Origin: Burkholderia sp. S171
Lineage (GTDB): Bacteria; Pseudomonadota; Gammaproteobacteria; Burkholderiales; Burkholderiaceae
Direction of reading: 5' to 3'
NCBI RefSeq assembly: GCF_009766085.1
Contig: NZ_LMUF01000075.1
Span: 62,001-126,000, forward strand
DNA length: 64,000 bases
Shown here: positions 45,405 through 53,907 of the stretch, one piece after another
How positions within the stretch are numbered: position 1 is the stretch's first letter
Layout: each line of letters begins with the position of its first letter
The notes under the pieces: model-generated
Database searches by the model: none
What the model saw: only the letters and a program-made list of their open reading frames with translations
Told to the model about the DNA's origin: nothing
Position numbers and translations under genes: made by a program

Positions 45405-46226
45405 ATGCGCTTCATTCGTTCGCTGTTGTTGATGATTTTTTTCGCCGTTTATACGGTGCCGTATGCGTGCGTGTGCTTCCTCGTGTTCCCGTTCATGCGC
45501 GCGGAAAAGCGTTACTGGATGGCGGCGTACTGGTGCAAATCGTGCGTCGTAGTGATGCGATACCTGAACGGTATCCGCTATCAGATTGAAGGCATGGAGA
45601 ACCTTCCCAATGGTCCGGCCGTGCTGTTGTCGAAACACCAGTCGGCTTGGGAAACGCTGGCATTCCCCGCGTTAATGCCGCGACCGCTCTGCTATGTGTT
45701 CAAGCGTGAGTTGCTGTTCGTGCCGTTCTTCGGCTGGACCATGGGCATGCTGAAGATGGTTCATATCGACCGGCGTCAGGGCAAGGACGCGTTTGCATCG
45801 GTGGCGCGGCAAGGGCGCGAGCGCATGGCCGAGGGAGCGTGGGTCATCATGTTCCCGGAGGGTACGCGTACACGCGTGGGCCAGCAAGGCAAGTACAAGT
45901 CAGGCGGTGCGCGCTTCGCATGCGCGGCGGGTGCGCCGGTCGTCCCTATTGCCCACAACGCCGGACACGTATGGCCGCGGAAATCGTTTCTTAAATATGC
46001 GGGTATAGTCACAATGTCTATCGGTCGTCCGATCGACACGACAGGCCTCACGCCGGAAGAAGTCAACCTGCGCGTGGAGCGCTGGATCGAAACGGAAATG
46101 CGTCGTCTTGATCCGGACTCGTACGGTCCCGCCGATCGTTTCGCTGCCGAGTCTGACGCCGACGCCAAGTCAGACGCTAAGTCTGATGCCGAGTCCAAGT
46201 CTCGCGGCGCGGCTACCGGCCTGTAG
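45405..46226 (+). CDS. plsC: 1-acylglycerol-3-phosphate acyltransferase
   Basis: This 273-residue membrane acyltransferase of phospholipid synthesis has an N-terminal helix (SLLLMIFFAVYTVPYACVCFLVF) and then the acyltransferase block I variant SKHQSAWETL (H-x4-E instead of H-x4-D, common in this group). GWTMGMLKMVHIDR and block III FPEGTRTR follow. The last 30 residues form an Asp/Ser/Ala/Lys-rich imperfect repeat (SDADAKSDAKSDAESK) encoded by a short direct repeat. The next gene starts 6 bases after the stop. Confidence 0.92.
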   Translation: MRFIRSLLLMIFFAVYTVPYACVCFLVFPFMRAEKRYWMAAYWCKSCVVVMRYLNGIRYQIEGMENLPNGPAVLLSKHQSAWETLAFPALMPRPLCYVFKRELLFVPFFGWTMGMLKMVHIDRRQGKDAFASVARQGRERMAEGAWVIMFPEGTRTRVGQQGKYKSGGARFACAAGAPVVPIAHNAGHVWPRKSFLKYAGIVTMSIGRPIDTTGLTPEEVNLRVERWIETEMRRLDPDSYGPADRFAAESDADAKSDAKSDAESKSRGAATGL

Positions 46227-46232
46227 CGCCAG

Positions 46233-47324
46233 ATGTCGTTATCGTTGCGCTCGTTACGTTCATTTCTATCGTTAGTGCCGTTCTTTCCGTCATTCCTGCG
46301 CCGCGTGCGCCAAGCTGAGCCGATGCAGAAGACCCCCTCGCGACAGCGTCCCGCTGCCGCGCTCGACAACCCGCAACTCGACCTGCCGCTCAACCTCCCC
46401 AGTGAGCCAAGGCTGTCGAGTGCGGCACCATCGCCTGCCATGTTGGGCACTCCTGCCGCAACGACACCCGCCATGCCTGCAACATTGCGTGGCGACATCA
46501 CGCCGACCGATACAACCGAAACCACCAGCCCTGCCGCGCCGCCATTTCGTTCACCCGGTGCACCCACTGCGCCCGACGGGTCGCGCAACCGGCAACTCGT
46601 GCTCGGTTCGCAGATGCTCGATTACCGCTTGAAACGATCATCGCGCCGGACAATCGGCTTCACTATCGACGGCACCGGCCTCGCGATTACGGCGCCGCGC
46701 TGGGTGACCATCGGCGCAATTGAAAGCGCGATTGCCGAGAAGGAAAAGTGGATCTTCAAGAAGCTCACCGAATGGCAAACGCGCGTGGAACAACGCGCGG
46801 TACCGCGGATTGAATGGAAGGATGGCGCACAGCTTCCGTATCTCGGGAAAAACGTCACCGTCATGATGACTTCCGCGCCGGGCACGACGGGCAAGAGCGC
46901 GACGCAACCAGCCTTCGATTCACAAACCGACGTATTGTGGCTCGGCCTTCCCGCACTGGCAGATGGTCAGCTTATTCGCGAGCGTGTGCAACGCTGGCTG
47001 CATGTTCAGGCGCTGGAGGTTTTCGGCGAACGGCTGCCGGTGTATGCGGCAAAATTAGGCGTTGAATTCAGGGCGTATGCGCTGTCCTCGGCAGCTACGC
47101 GCTGGGGCAGTTGTTCCAGCGACGGCAAGATCCGCCTCAACTGGCGGCTGATTCATTTCCCCGTGCATGTCATTGACTATGTGGTCGCGCACGAACTCGC
47201 GCACCTTCGAGAGATGAATCACAGTGCGCGCTTCTGGCACACCGTCGAATCCATTTTCCCGGACTTCCGCGAAGCGCGGCATACGCTCAAACATCATCCG
47301 CCCGAATTGCTGCCCCTGCTTTAA
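46233..47324 (+). CDS. YgjP-like zinc metallopeptidase
   Basis: The C-terminal half (about residues 125-363) is the YgjP/WLM-type metallopeptidase: LDYRLKRSSRRTIGFTIDGTGLAITAPRW, SSAATRWGSCSSDGKIRLNWRLIHFP, then zinc motif VAHELAHLREMNHSARFWHTVE (HExxH plus a downstream His). The first 120 residues are Pro/Ala/Thr-rich and probably disordered. An ATG at 46323 is an equally likely start and would remove a hydrophobic-looking leader. The substrate is unknown. It is in the plsC operon. Confidence 0.85.
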   Translation: MSLSLRSLRSFLSLVPFFPSFLRRVRQAEPMQKTPSRQRPAAALDNPQLDLPLNLPSEPRLSSAAPSPAMLGTPAATTPAMPATLRGDITPTDTTETTSPAAPPFRSPGAPTAPDGSRNRQLVLGSQMLDYRLKRSSRRTIGFTIDGTGLAITAPRWVTIGAIESAIAEKEKWIFKKLTEWQTRVEQRAVPRIEWKDGAQLPYLGKNVTVMMTSAPGTTGKSATQPAFDSQTDVLWLGLPALADGQLIRERVQRWLHVQALEVFGERLPVYAAKLGVEFRAYALSSAATRWGSCSSDGKIRLNWRLIHFPVHVIDYVVAHELAHLREMNHSARFWHTVESIFPDFREARHTLKHHPPELLPLL

Positions 47325-47495
47325 CGCGCCATGCTCGCGGAGCGGTACAACGCAGCGCTCAGCGAGCCTTGGCGGCGGGCGGTACAATTTTGGACGTGGC
47401 CGTTTTAATCGTGCGCGCTGTTCACTGAGAACACGGTAAAAGACACGGTAAAGCGGACTACCCGTTCCATCGACATTCCCCACAGGAACCCCATC

Positions 47496-47882
47496 ATGCG
47501 ACTTCTTCACACCATGCTGCGAGTCGGCGACTTGCAGCGATCCATCGATTTCTACACGCGCATCCTCGGCATGAAAGTGCTGCGTCAAAGCGAAAACACC
47601 GAATACAAGTACACGCTTGCGTTCGTCGGTTACGGCGATGAAAGCGAAAACAGCGTGCTCGAATTGACCTACAACTGGGGCGTCGACAAGTACGACCTGG
47701 GCTCGGCTTATGGTCACATCGCGCTGGAAGTGGACGACGCAGCGGCCGCTTGCAATCGCATCCGCGAAGCCGGTGGCAAGGTCTCGCGCGAGGCCGGTCC
47801 GGTGAAAGGCGGAACGACCGTGATCGCGTTTGTTGAAGATCCGGATGGGTACAAGGTCGAGTTGATCGAGAAGCATGCTTGA
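47496..47882 (+). CDS. gloA: Lactoylglutathione lyase (glyoxalase I)
   Basis: This 128-residue enzyme converts the methylglyoxal-glutathione adduct to S-lactoylglutathione. Metal ligands H5, E56, H74 and E122 fall exactly at the E. coli GloA positions, indicating a nickel-type enzyme. The signature MLRVGDLQRSIDFYTRILGM is intact. CAGGA lies upstream of the ATG. It is the last gene of the forward run and is followed by a 550-base gap with RNA-like structure. Confidence 0.97.
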   Translation: MRLLHTMLRVGDLQRSIDFYTRILGMKVLRQSENTEYKYTLAFVGYGDESENSVLELTYNWGVDKYDLGSAYGHIALEVDDAAAACNRIREAGGKVSREAGPVKGGTTVIAFVEDPDGYKVELIEKHA

Positions 47883-48433
47883 GTCGGTTTGGAGGTAACG
47901 ATCTGCCAGCGATGGCGGGTTATCTCCAAACTTTTCGCGACGATCAAATTTGCGCTTGTCGCCGATCGCACTCAAAACGTGACGTTTTTTCGAAGTCACG
48001 AAATGTCTGCTCTATATATACTGATCACAGATAGGTCTGCGGGGTTCGCAAGGACGTCTATCCGCCTCCTGCGCAAGCAGGGTCCAGCCGTGCTGGTATG
48101 CTGGTTTCCAGTCAAGAGCTCCCGCGCTGTTTGAGGCTCCTTCGGGAGCCTCAAACATTTCCGCTTGATGCCAACTCTTCGCGAACTATCATCAGATATC
48201 CTAAATTATCAGGCTCAACAGCACGATCCCTACATCGTGAACAAAGGCCAGCGTGCCAGCATTTTCGTGCAGCGCACAACGCGCCGGGCTTAATCACTCG
48301 ACATCCCGGGCGGCCGACCCAACACCGGTAATGCCAACTCCATGCGAGACACCCCCGCATGACAGCCCAACGCCATCAATGGCAGAATGCGCCAGAGACA
48401 TGACTCAGCAACCGGCTAAAACACAATAATTCG
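47883..48433. other. Intergenic region downstream of gloA
   Basis: There is no protein gene. The middle part (about 48020-48156) holds a series of stable hairpins and is listed separately as an RNA candidate. The part from 48160 to 48433 shows nothing clear apart from the promoter expected for the EamA transporter. Confidence 0.5.
48022..48156 (+). ncRNA. Candidate structured small RNA
   Basis: Downstream of a TATATATA tract (about 48012-48020), possible -10 region, the sequence can fold into hairpin CCTGC-GCAA-GCAGG (48068-48081), hairpin CCAGC-CGT-GCTGG (48084-48096), an enclosing GCGGG/CCCGC pairing, and a final perfect 12-bp stem with UUCG loop (48129-48156). The last hairpin is terminator-like, but only ATTT follows. 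GGTTCGCAAG near the 5' end recalls the 6S RNA bubble strand, but homology is not established. No coding frame fits. The RNA itself, its ends and its function are inferred. Confidence 0.35.
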
Positions 48434-49369
48434 ATGAGCACCACTGCCCTGCCTGTACGCCGCGCGCCCGACGCCACTGCCATCCTGCTGATGATCGCGC
48501 TATGCGCCGTGTGGGGTTTCCAGCAGGTCGCCATCAAGGGAGCGAACGCCTCGTTCCCGCCGCTGCTTCAAGCGGGAATCCGCTCAACCATCGCGACAAT
48601 CCTCGTCTGGCTATGGACACGTTCACGCGGCGTCGCGCTGTTTCGCCGCGACGATACCCTCGCGTCCGGCCTGCTCGCAGGCCTGCTGTTCGGCGGCGAG
48701 TTTGTGTGCATCTTCCTGGGACTGACGTTGACCAGCGCCACGCGCATGGTCGTCTTTCTCTACACCGCGCCGTGTTTTATGGCGCTCGGCCTGCACTGGT
48801 TCGTCGCGGGAGAAAAACTGAAGCGGGTGCAGTGGGCGGGAATAGCGCTCGCGTTCGGCGGCATCGCACTCGCTTTCGCCGATGGCTTCCTGCACCCCAC
48901 CACGGGCAGCGCATCGACATGGCAAGGCACTGCCGGCGATGCCCTCGGCGTACTCGGCGGCGTGTTCTGGGCGGCGACAACGGTCGTCATCCGCGCATCA
49001 CCGCTCGCTCGTGCAAGCGCGAGCAAGACGCTCCTCTATCAACTCGCGGTATCGGCAATTGTGTTGCTCGCACTCGCCTTCGCGCTCGGGCAGACGCATG
49101 TGAGCACGATCACGCCGGTTGCCGTCGCCAGTCTCGCCTATCAGGCGATCGTGGTGGCGTTCCTGAGCTATCTCACGTGGTTCTGGCTGCTGACGCGCTA
49201 CATGGCGTCGCGGCTCTCGGTGTTCTCGTTTCTCACGCCGATCTTCGGTGTGGCCTTCGGCGTGGTGCTGCTGGGCGAAACGCTGACAACGCGTTTCATT
49301 ATTGCATCGGCGCTTGTGGTCATGGGCATTGCGCTGGTCAATGCCCCCGCCGGATGGCGGCGCACCTGA
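48434..49369 (+). CDS. EamA/DMT-family transporter
   Basis: This 311-residue protein has ten predicted membrane helices arranged as two EamA repeats. The first repeat includes LMIALCAVWGFQQVAIKGANASFPPLLQAGIRS and the second VLGGVFWAATTVVIRASPLARAS, with the late LSVFSFLTPIFGVAFGVVLLGETLT typical of the family. It is probably an amino-acid or metabolite exporter; the substrate is unknown. It converges on a LysR regulator, with 9 bases between stops. Confidence 0.9.
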   Translation: MSTTALPVRRAPDATAILLMIALCAVWGFQQVAIKGANASFPPLLQAGIRSTIATILVWLWTRSRGVALFRRDDTLASGLLAGLLFGGEFVCIFLGLTLTSATRMVVFLYTAPCFMALGLHWFVAGEKLKRVQWAGIALAFGGIALAFADGFLHPTTGSASTWQGTAGDALGVLGGVFWAATTVVIRASPLARASASKTLLYQLAVSAIVLLALAFALGQTHVSTITPVAVASLAYQAIVVAFLSYLTWFWLLTRYMASRLSVFSFLTPIFGVAFGVVLLGETLTTRFIIASALVVMGIALVNAPAGWRRT

Positions 49370-49378
49370 AAAGGCCCG

Positions 49379-50323
49379 CTACCGGGCGCGTCCGGCCGCT
49401 TGCGCCGCGCGGCTGGCGTCATTCATGATCTGCCCGGCAAGTGCGAGTGCCGCATCCGCCGCCGCGGATTGCGTCCGATCCGCAAGACAGATAAGCGCGA
49501 ACTGGAGCCCCAATTTGCGCGAATGAACAATTGGCACGCGCACGAGGCGCTGACTATCGGGATCTCGCTGTAACACGGAAGCCGTGCAAAACATCACGGC
49601 ATCCGATCGCGCGACTACGTCCTTCAGCACGGCGACATCGTCACATTCCAGCTGCACCGGAATGGCTTCGTGCGCGCGAAACTTTAGCAATCGCCGCAAC
49701 GCATCTTCCATGAACGCGGACAGCGGCACGGACACCATCGGAAAATCTTTTAACGCTGCCAGCGGCACCGGTGAACGTGCGAGCAACGGATGACCAGGGC
49801 GCACGAACCAGCCACCGTCATGACTGGTCAGACGATGCGTGCTTATGTCGGGCGCAGCAGGCGTTTCGCGACGATCCACCACCACGAAATCAGCGCCCTC
49901 CGAGCGCAGGCTTTGCATCAGCACGCCCGCTTCGTCTATTTGAACCACTACCTTGGTGGCAGGAAACCGCCGCGCAAGTTCGACCAGCAAATCCGGAAAC
50001 AGGACGGCAGCGGCATAGGGTCCCATTCCGATTCTCACTTCGCCTAGGGCGTCGGATCTGATCAGCTCGACGTCGCGAAAAAGACAGCGTGCTTCGAACA
50101 GCACCCGCCGGGCGCGCTCGACCAGCATCCGGCCGGCTGCCGTCGTGGTCACACCGCGTGCTGCACGATCGAAAAGCTTGATATCGAACTCGTCTTCCAG
50201 CGCCTGGATACTGCGGCTGAGCGCGGGCTGACTCAGGTGAACCCGCTCCGCTGCACGCGCGAAACTGCCCTCCTCGGCGAGCGCGATGAGGTGCGCGAGA
50301 CGCCGCGAATTAATCTCATGCAT
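49379..50323 (-). CDS. LysR-family transcriptional regulator
   Basis: This is a 314-residue LysR regulator: HTH INSRRLAHLIALAEEGSFARAAERVHLSQPALSRSIQALEDEFDIKLFDR and an effector-binding domain (GEVRIGMGPYAAAVLFPDLLVELARRFP, DFVVVDRRETPAAPDI). The C-terminal end is Ala/Arg-rich. It shares an orientation with the porin gene upstream of it, but the porin has its own promoter region of about 415 bases. The target is unknown. Confidence 0.9.
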   Translation of the reverse strand: MHEINSRRLAHLIALAEEGSFARAAERVHLSQPALSRSIQALEDEFDIKLFDRAARGVTTTAAGRMLVERARRVLFEARCLFRDVELIRSDALGEVRIGMGPYAAAVLFPDLLVELARRFPATKVVVQIDEAGVLMQSLRSEGADFVVVDRRETPAAPDISTHRLTSHDGGWFVRPGHPLLARSPVPLAALKDFPMVSVPLSAFMEDALRRLLKFRAHEAIPVQLECDDVAVLKDVVARSDAVMFCTASVLQRDPDSQRLVRVPIVHSRKLGLQFALICLADRTQSAAADAALALAGQIMNDASRAAQAAGRAR

Positions 50324-50501
50324 GATTTAAAACGGAGCCCTAATTGATTGATCGCCGGTTTTGAAGCCGGCTGGTTATACCATTTCTCACAGTCTGCGAG
50401 CCGCACATACCAGCGCATACCGGCGCCGAACGTTCGCAGAAAATACGCGAACGTCCGGCGACATCCCGCGCCGGATGCGCCGGTCCTGACTCAAAACGGG
50501 T

Positions 50502-51650
50502 TCAAAACTTGTGCCGGATCCCGGCCATCACGCCAAGCTGCGTGCTTTTTTGCGCAAGGCTGACAGCGTTGACCCCTTGCAACTGCGAGCCGATCAGATC
50601 GCCTCTATAGAGTGAATAATCGGTTGTCAGATATACATCGGTACGCTTGGAGATGTCGTAGTCGGCGACCAATTGAAACTGCCACGCCGAACCGTCCATC
50701 GGCTGGGTCTTCCCGTCTTGCAGCGTGCGCCATACGTTCCCGGCGAAATGCCACGGTCCGACTTGCTGCGTAATACCGCCAAGTATCATCCGTCGTTTCT
50801 TGAAGTCGGACCATTTCAGCGCGGCGAGTCCCGGTGCAGCGAACGGCCCGTTGGCGAACGTGGAGAATCCCTTGTCGTTCTGATTGACGATATAACCCAG
50901 CGCGAAGCGCGTCTTGTCCCACGTGTACGAGCCGCCGATGGTCCACGCCTTTGCGTTGCTGCCGTTGATCGAGTCCTTCGTTTCCTTGAACGCGCCACCG
51001 AGCGTGAACGGGCCGTTCGCCGGCGCGTACGCTGCGGCCACGCCGTACTGGCTGCCGTATGCCATATGGCCGGCGTTGCCGCTGAACGAATAGGCGGTCG
51101 AAATACGGAAGTCCTTGTACTTGCCGTGATACTGAATCTGGTTGCTGCTCCAGATGCCGCCGGTCATGGTGACTTCGGGCTGGAAGTTGAAGTCGAAGGG
51201 AATCCACGGATTGCTGGAGTAGCCGCCCATCACAATGCCCTCAATCATCACGTTGTACTGACGGCCCAACACGACCTGTCCGTAAGTGGATGACTGCAGT
51301 CCGATTTGCGCTTCGTTGAAAAACGGCATGGTCGGGTCGCTCTGGCCGCTGTTCAGGAAGAAGCGGTTTTCGAGCTTGAAGGTGGTCGCCCAGCCGCCGC
51401 CCAGATCTTCAACGCCCTTGATGCCCCAGCGGCTTTCGCTCATGCCGCCCGGTCCCATCAGGAAGCGGCCGTTACCCTGCGTGTCGGCGTTGGACAGATA
51501 ACGCACGCTCACGTCGGCAACGCCGTAGAGCGTGACGCTGGATTGTGCTTCGCTCGTTTCGCACGCGAACGCGGCGGGCAGCAACGCGCAACTCAGCTTG
51601 CACCATTTTCCTAACCCGCCCGTTTTTTTAAGTTGTCCCGACCTGTTCAT
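50502..51650 (-). CDS. Outer-membrane porin (Burkholderia OpcP/OmpC type)
   Basis: This is a 382-residue general porin of the Gram-negative porin family found in many copies in Burkholderia. An N-terminal signal segment (GLGKWCKLSCALLPAAFACETSEAQ) is followed by the standard SSVTLYGVADVSVRYLSN, ESRWGIKGVEDLGGGWATTFKLENRF and RQYNVMIEG, then alternating beta-strands and the terminal strand LGVMAGIRHKF ending in Phe, needed for outer-membrane insertion. GAGGAG lies just upstream of the ATG. Confidence 0.93.
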   Translation of the reverse strand: MNRSGQLKKTGGLGKWCKLSCALLPAAFACETSEAQSSVTLYGVADVSVRYLSNADTQGNGRFLMGPGGMSESRWGIKGVEDLGGGWATTFKLENRFFLNSGQSDPTMPFFNEAQIGLQSSTYGQVVLGRQYNVMIEGIVMGGYSSNPWIPFDFNFQPEVTMTGGIWSSNQIQYHGKYKDFRISTAYSFSGNAGHMAYGSQYGVAAAYAPANGPFTLGGAFKETKDSINGSNAKAWTIGGSYTWDKTRFALGYIVNQNDKGFSTFANGPFAAPGLAALKWSDFKKRRMILGGITQQVGPWHFAGNVWRTLQDGKTQPMDGSAWQFQLVADYDISKRTDVYLTTDYSLYRGDLIGSQLQGVNAVSLAQKSTQLGVMAGIRHKF

Positions 51651-52065
51651 ACGTCTCCTCGTGATGTCGTAATGCGACGATCAGGCCGCGCCTGTATCGC
51701 CACGAATCAAAGAAGCCGTTGCCCGTCTCCGATGCACCCGCGTCATGCCGCTGAAGCGGTTGCCCCTTAAAAGAGTCTGCTGCGCGTTTGCGCTGCCAAT
51801 TTGAGACTAACGAGGGGATTTACTCCAGTGCATTCCTTGCATCGATAGGATGCAGGAGCCGCATGAGAGCGAGGGGGAAAGACAAGCAGAACAGCGGTCG
51901 CGCGGTTCGCGTCAGCGAACCCGGAATAGTGAGATAGAAAAGATAAGATCAGCGGCAGCAGGGGCAATAGCGGTCGGATAGAACCGCCTTGGTGCGCCAG
52001 CGCGCACGTCATCCCGGCCCAAGAAGGCACGCGCCACAGGAACGCGCCTGCTGCCTTAAAAGCGA
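51651..52065. other. Intergenic region between ksgA and the porin
   Basis: About 415 bases containing the porin promoter (minus strand) and the region after ksgA reads toward it from the other side. I see no gene and no strong hairpin. Confidence 0.5.
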
Positions 52066-52878
52066 CTACTGCGCCGCCTTCACCACCTGCGCCAGTTTCA
52101 CGAACTCGGCCACCGGCACTTCTTCCGCGCGCCGCGAAAGGTCGAATCCCAGCGCATCGAAATCCACGCGATCACGATACACGCCCAGCGTATTGCGCAT
52201 CATCTTGCGCCGTTGCGAGAACGCCGCCAGCACCACTTCGCCCAGCACCTTGTCGTCCACATCGGGCAACTCATCCGGCGCGAAAGGAATCATCCGCACG
52301 ATGGCCGAATTCACCTTCGGCGGCGGATTGAACGATTCGGGCGGAACGTCGATGAGTTTATCGATGGCATAGCGATACTGAAGCATCACCGTCAGCCGCC
52401 CAAAATCCTTGTTGCCCGGCTCGGCGATCATCCGGTCCACCACTTCGTCCTGCAGCATGAAATGCTGATCGATGACTTTAGGCGCGAACGTGGTCAGATG
52501 AAACAGCAGTGGACTGGAAATGTTGTACGGCAGGTTCCCCACAATCCGCAGCGACGGTTTATCGCCTTCCAGCGCGAGCGAACCAAAGTCGAACGCGAGG
52601 GCATCGCCGGCATGCAGCGCCAGCAGATTGCCAAATCGCTTCTCAAGCCGCCCGATCAGGTCGCGATCCAGTTCTACCGCGTGCAGCGGCGACTCCGGCG
52701 TGGAGAGCCGCTCGACCAACGGCGCGGTGAGCGCGGCGAGACCCGGCCCGATCTCAACCATGCGTTCGCCGCGTTTGGGCGCGATGGTGTCGACGATCGA
52801 ATCGATCACGCTTTGATCGACGAGGAAGTTCTGCCCGAAGCGCTTGCGCGCGAAGTGGCCCTGGTGCTTGATGGACAT
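52066..52878 (-). CDS. rsmA: 16S rRNA dimethyladenosine transferase
   Basis: This 270-residue KsgA-type enzyme dimethylates A1518 and A1519 of 16S rRNA. The SAM-binding motifs GQNFLVDQSVIDSIVD, EIGPGLAALTAPL and AVELDRDL, the catalytic GNLPYNISSPLL and a C-terminal helical domain (FSQRRKMMRNTLG) are all present. It is the last gene of the lptD-surA-pdxA-ksgA run, a conserved arrangement. pdxA ends 43 bases upstream of its start. Confidence 0.96.
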   Translation of the reverse strand: MSIKHQGHFARKRFGQNFLVDQSVIDSIVDTIAPKRGERMVEIGPGLAALTAPLVERLSTPESPLHAVELDRDLIGRLEKRFGNLLALHAGDALAFDFGSLALEGDKPSLRIVGNLPYNISSPLLFHLTTFAPKVIDQHFMLQDEVVDRMIAEPGNKDFGRLTVMLQYRYAIDKLIDVPPESFNPPPKVNSAIVRMIPFAPDELPDVDDKVLGEVVLAAFSQRRKMMRNTLGVYRDRVDFDALGFDLSRRAEEVPVAEFVKLAQVVKAAQ

Positions 52879-52921
52879 CGGAGAAGCCGATTAAAACCGC
52901 AATGAAAAGGAAGGCAATAGG

Positions 52922-53899
52922 TCAGGAACGACGATGACGCGCCATGGCGACGGCTGTATCGATAGCAACCATCAGGCTGCCCGGATCCGCACGGCCGGTG
53001 CCGGCCAGATCAAGCGCGGTGCCGTGATCGACCGAGGTACGGATGATCGGCAGCCCGAGCGTGATGTTGATGCCTTCGCCGAACGTCGCGAATTTCAGGA
53101 CCGGCAAACCCTGGTCGTGGAACATCGCGAGCACGCAATCGGCGTCTTTGAGATAACGCGGCTGGAACAAGGTATCCGCCGGATAAGGACCGGGCGCGTC
53201 AATGCCCAGCGCGCGCGCTTGCAGCAGCGCGGGCGTGATGACATCGATTTCCTCGCGGCCCAGATAACCGTTTTCGCCCGCGTGCGGATTGAGTCCGGTG
53301 ACCAGGATGCGCGGGTTCGGCAGACCGAACAGCGCTTTCAGGTCGCGATCGATAATGCTCAGCGTTTCGACAATCCCATCCACCGTCAACGCCGCCGACA
53401 CGTCCTTCAGCGGCAAATGCGTAGTAGCAAGCGCGACGCGCAGCGGCCGCTCGCCCATGCCCGCGAGCATCATGACAACGCGCGGCGTATGGGTGCGTTC
53501 AGCGAGATATTCGGTGTGGCCGGTGAAGGGAACGCCGGCATCGTTGATAGTGCTTTTTTGCAGCGGCGCGGTGACGATAGCGTCGAACCGACCACTCACC
53601 GCCCCGTCGATAGCTGCATCGAGCAGGCCAAGCACGTAACGCCCGTTAGCGGCATTCAACTTGCCCGCGACGACGGGCACGCTCAGCGCGTGATGCTCTA
53701 TTTCAATGTCCGCGCCGCTAGAAAGCCAAGCCGACGAACCCGCCCGCTCAGCCATCAACTCACGGTCGCCGAGCACGGTAAACCGCACCGATGGCCAGCG
53801 CTGTGCCGCTTCAGCCAGCGCCGCCACCGTCAACTCAGGCCCTACGCCCGCCGGTTCCCCGGTGGTAATGGCGATTGACAATGGCGACGCTGCGTTCAT
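52922..53899 (-). CDS. pdxA: 4-hydroxythreonine-4-phosphate dehydrogenase
   Basis: This 325-residue metal-dependent dehydrogenase belongs to DXP-dependent pyridoxal phosphate synthesis. It shows TTGEPAGVGPEL, VPFTGHTEYLAERT (first metal His), TGLNPHAGENGYLGREE (second His) and CVLAMFHDQGLPVLKF (third His). All three ligands are intact. It starts 8 bases after the surA stop, so it is co-transcribed with it. Confidence 0.96.
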   Translation of the reverse strand: MNAASPLSIAITTGEPAGVGPELTVAALAEAAQRWPSVRFTVLGDRELMAERAGSSAWLSSGADIEIEHHALSVPVVAGKLNAANGRYVLGLLDAAIDGAVSGRFDAIVTAPLQKSTINDAGVPFTGHTEYLAERTHTPRVVMMLAGMGERPLRVALATTHLPLKDVSAALTVDGIVETLSIIDRDLKALFGLPNPRILVTGLNPHAGENGYLGREEIDVITPALLQARALGIDAPGPYPADTLFQPRYLKDADCVLAMFHDQGLPVLKFATFGEGINITLGLPIIRTSVDHGTALDLAGTGRADPGSLMVAIDTAVAMARHRRS

Positions 53900-53907
53900 C
53901 TCAAGCC

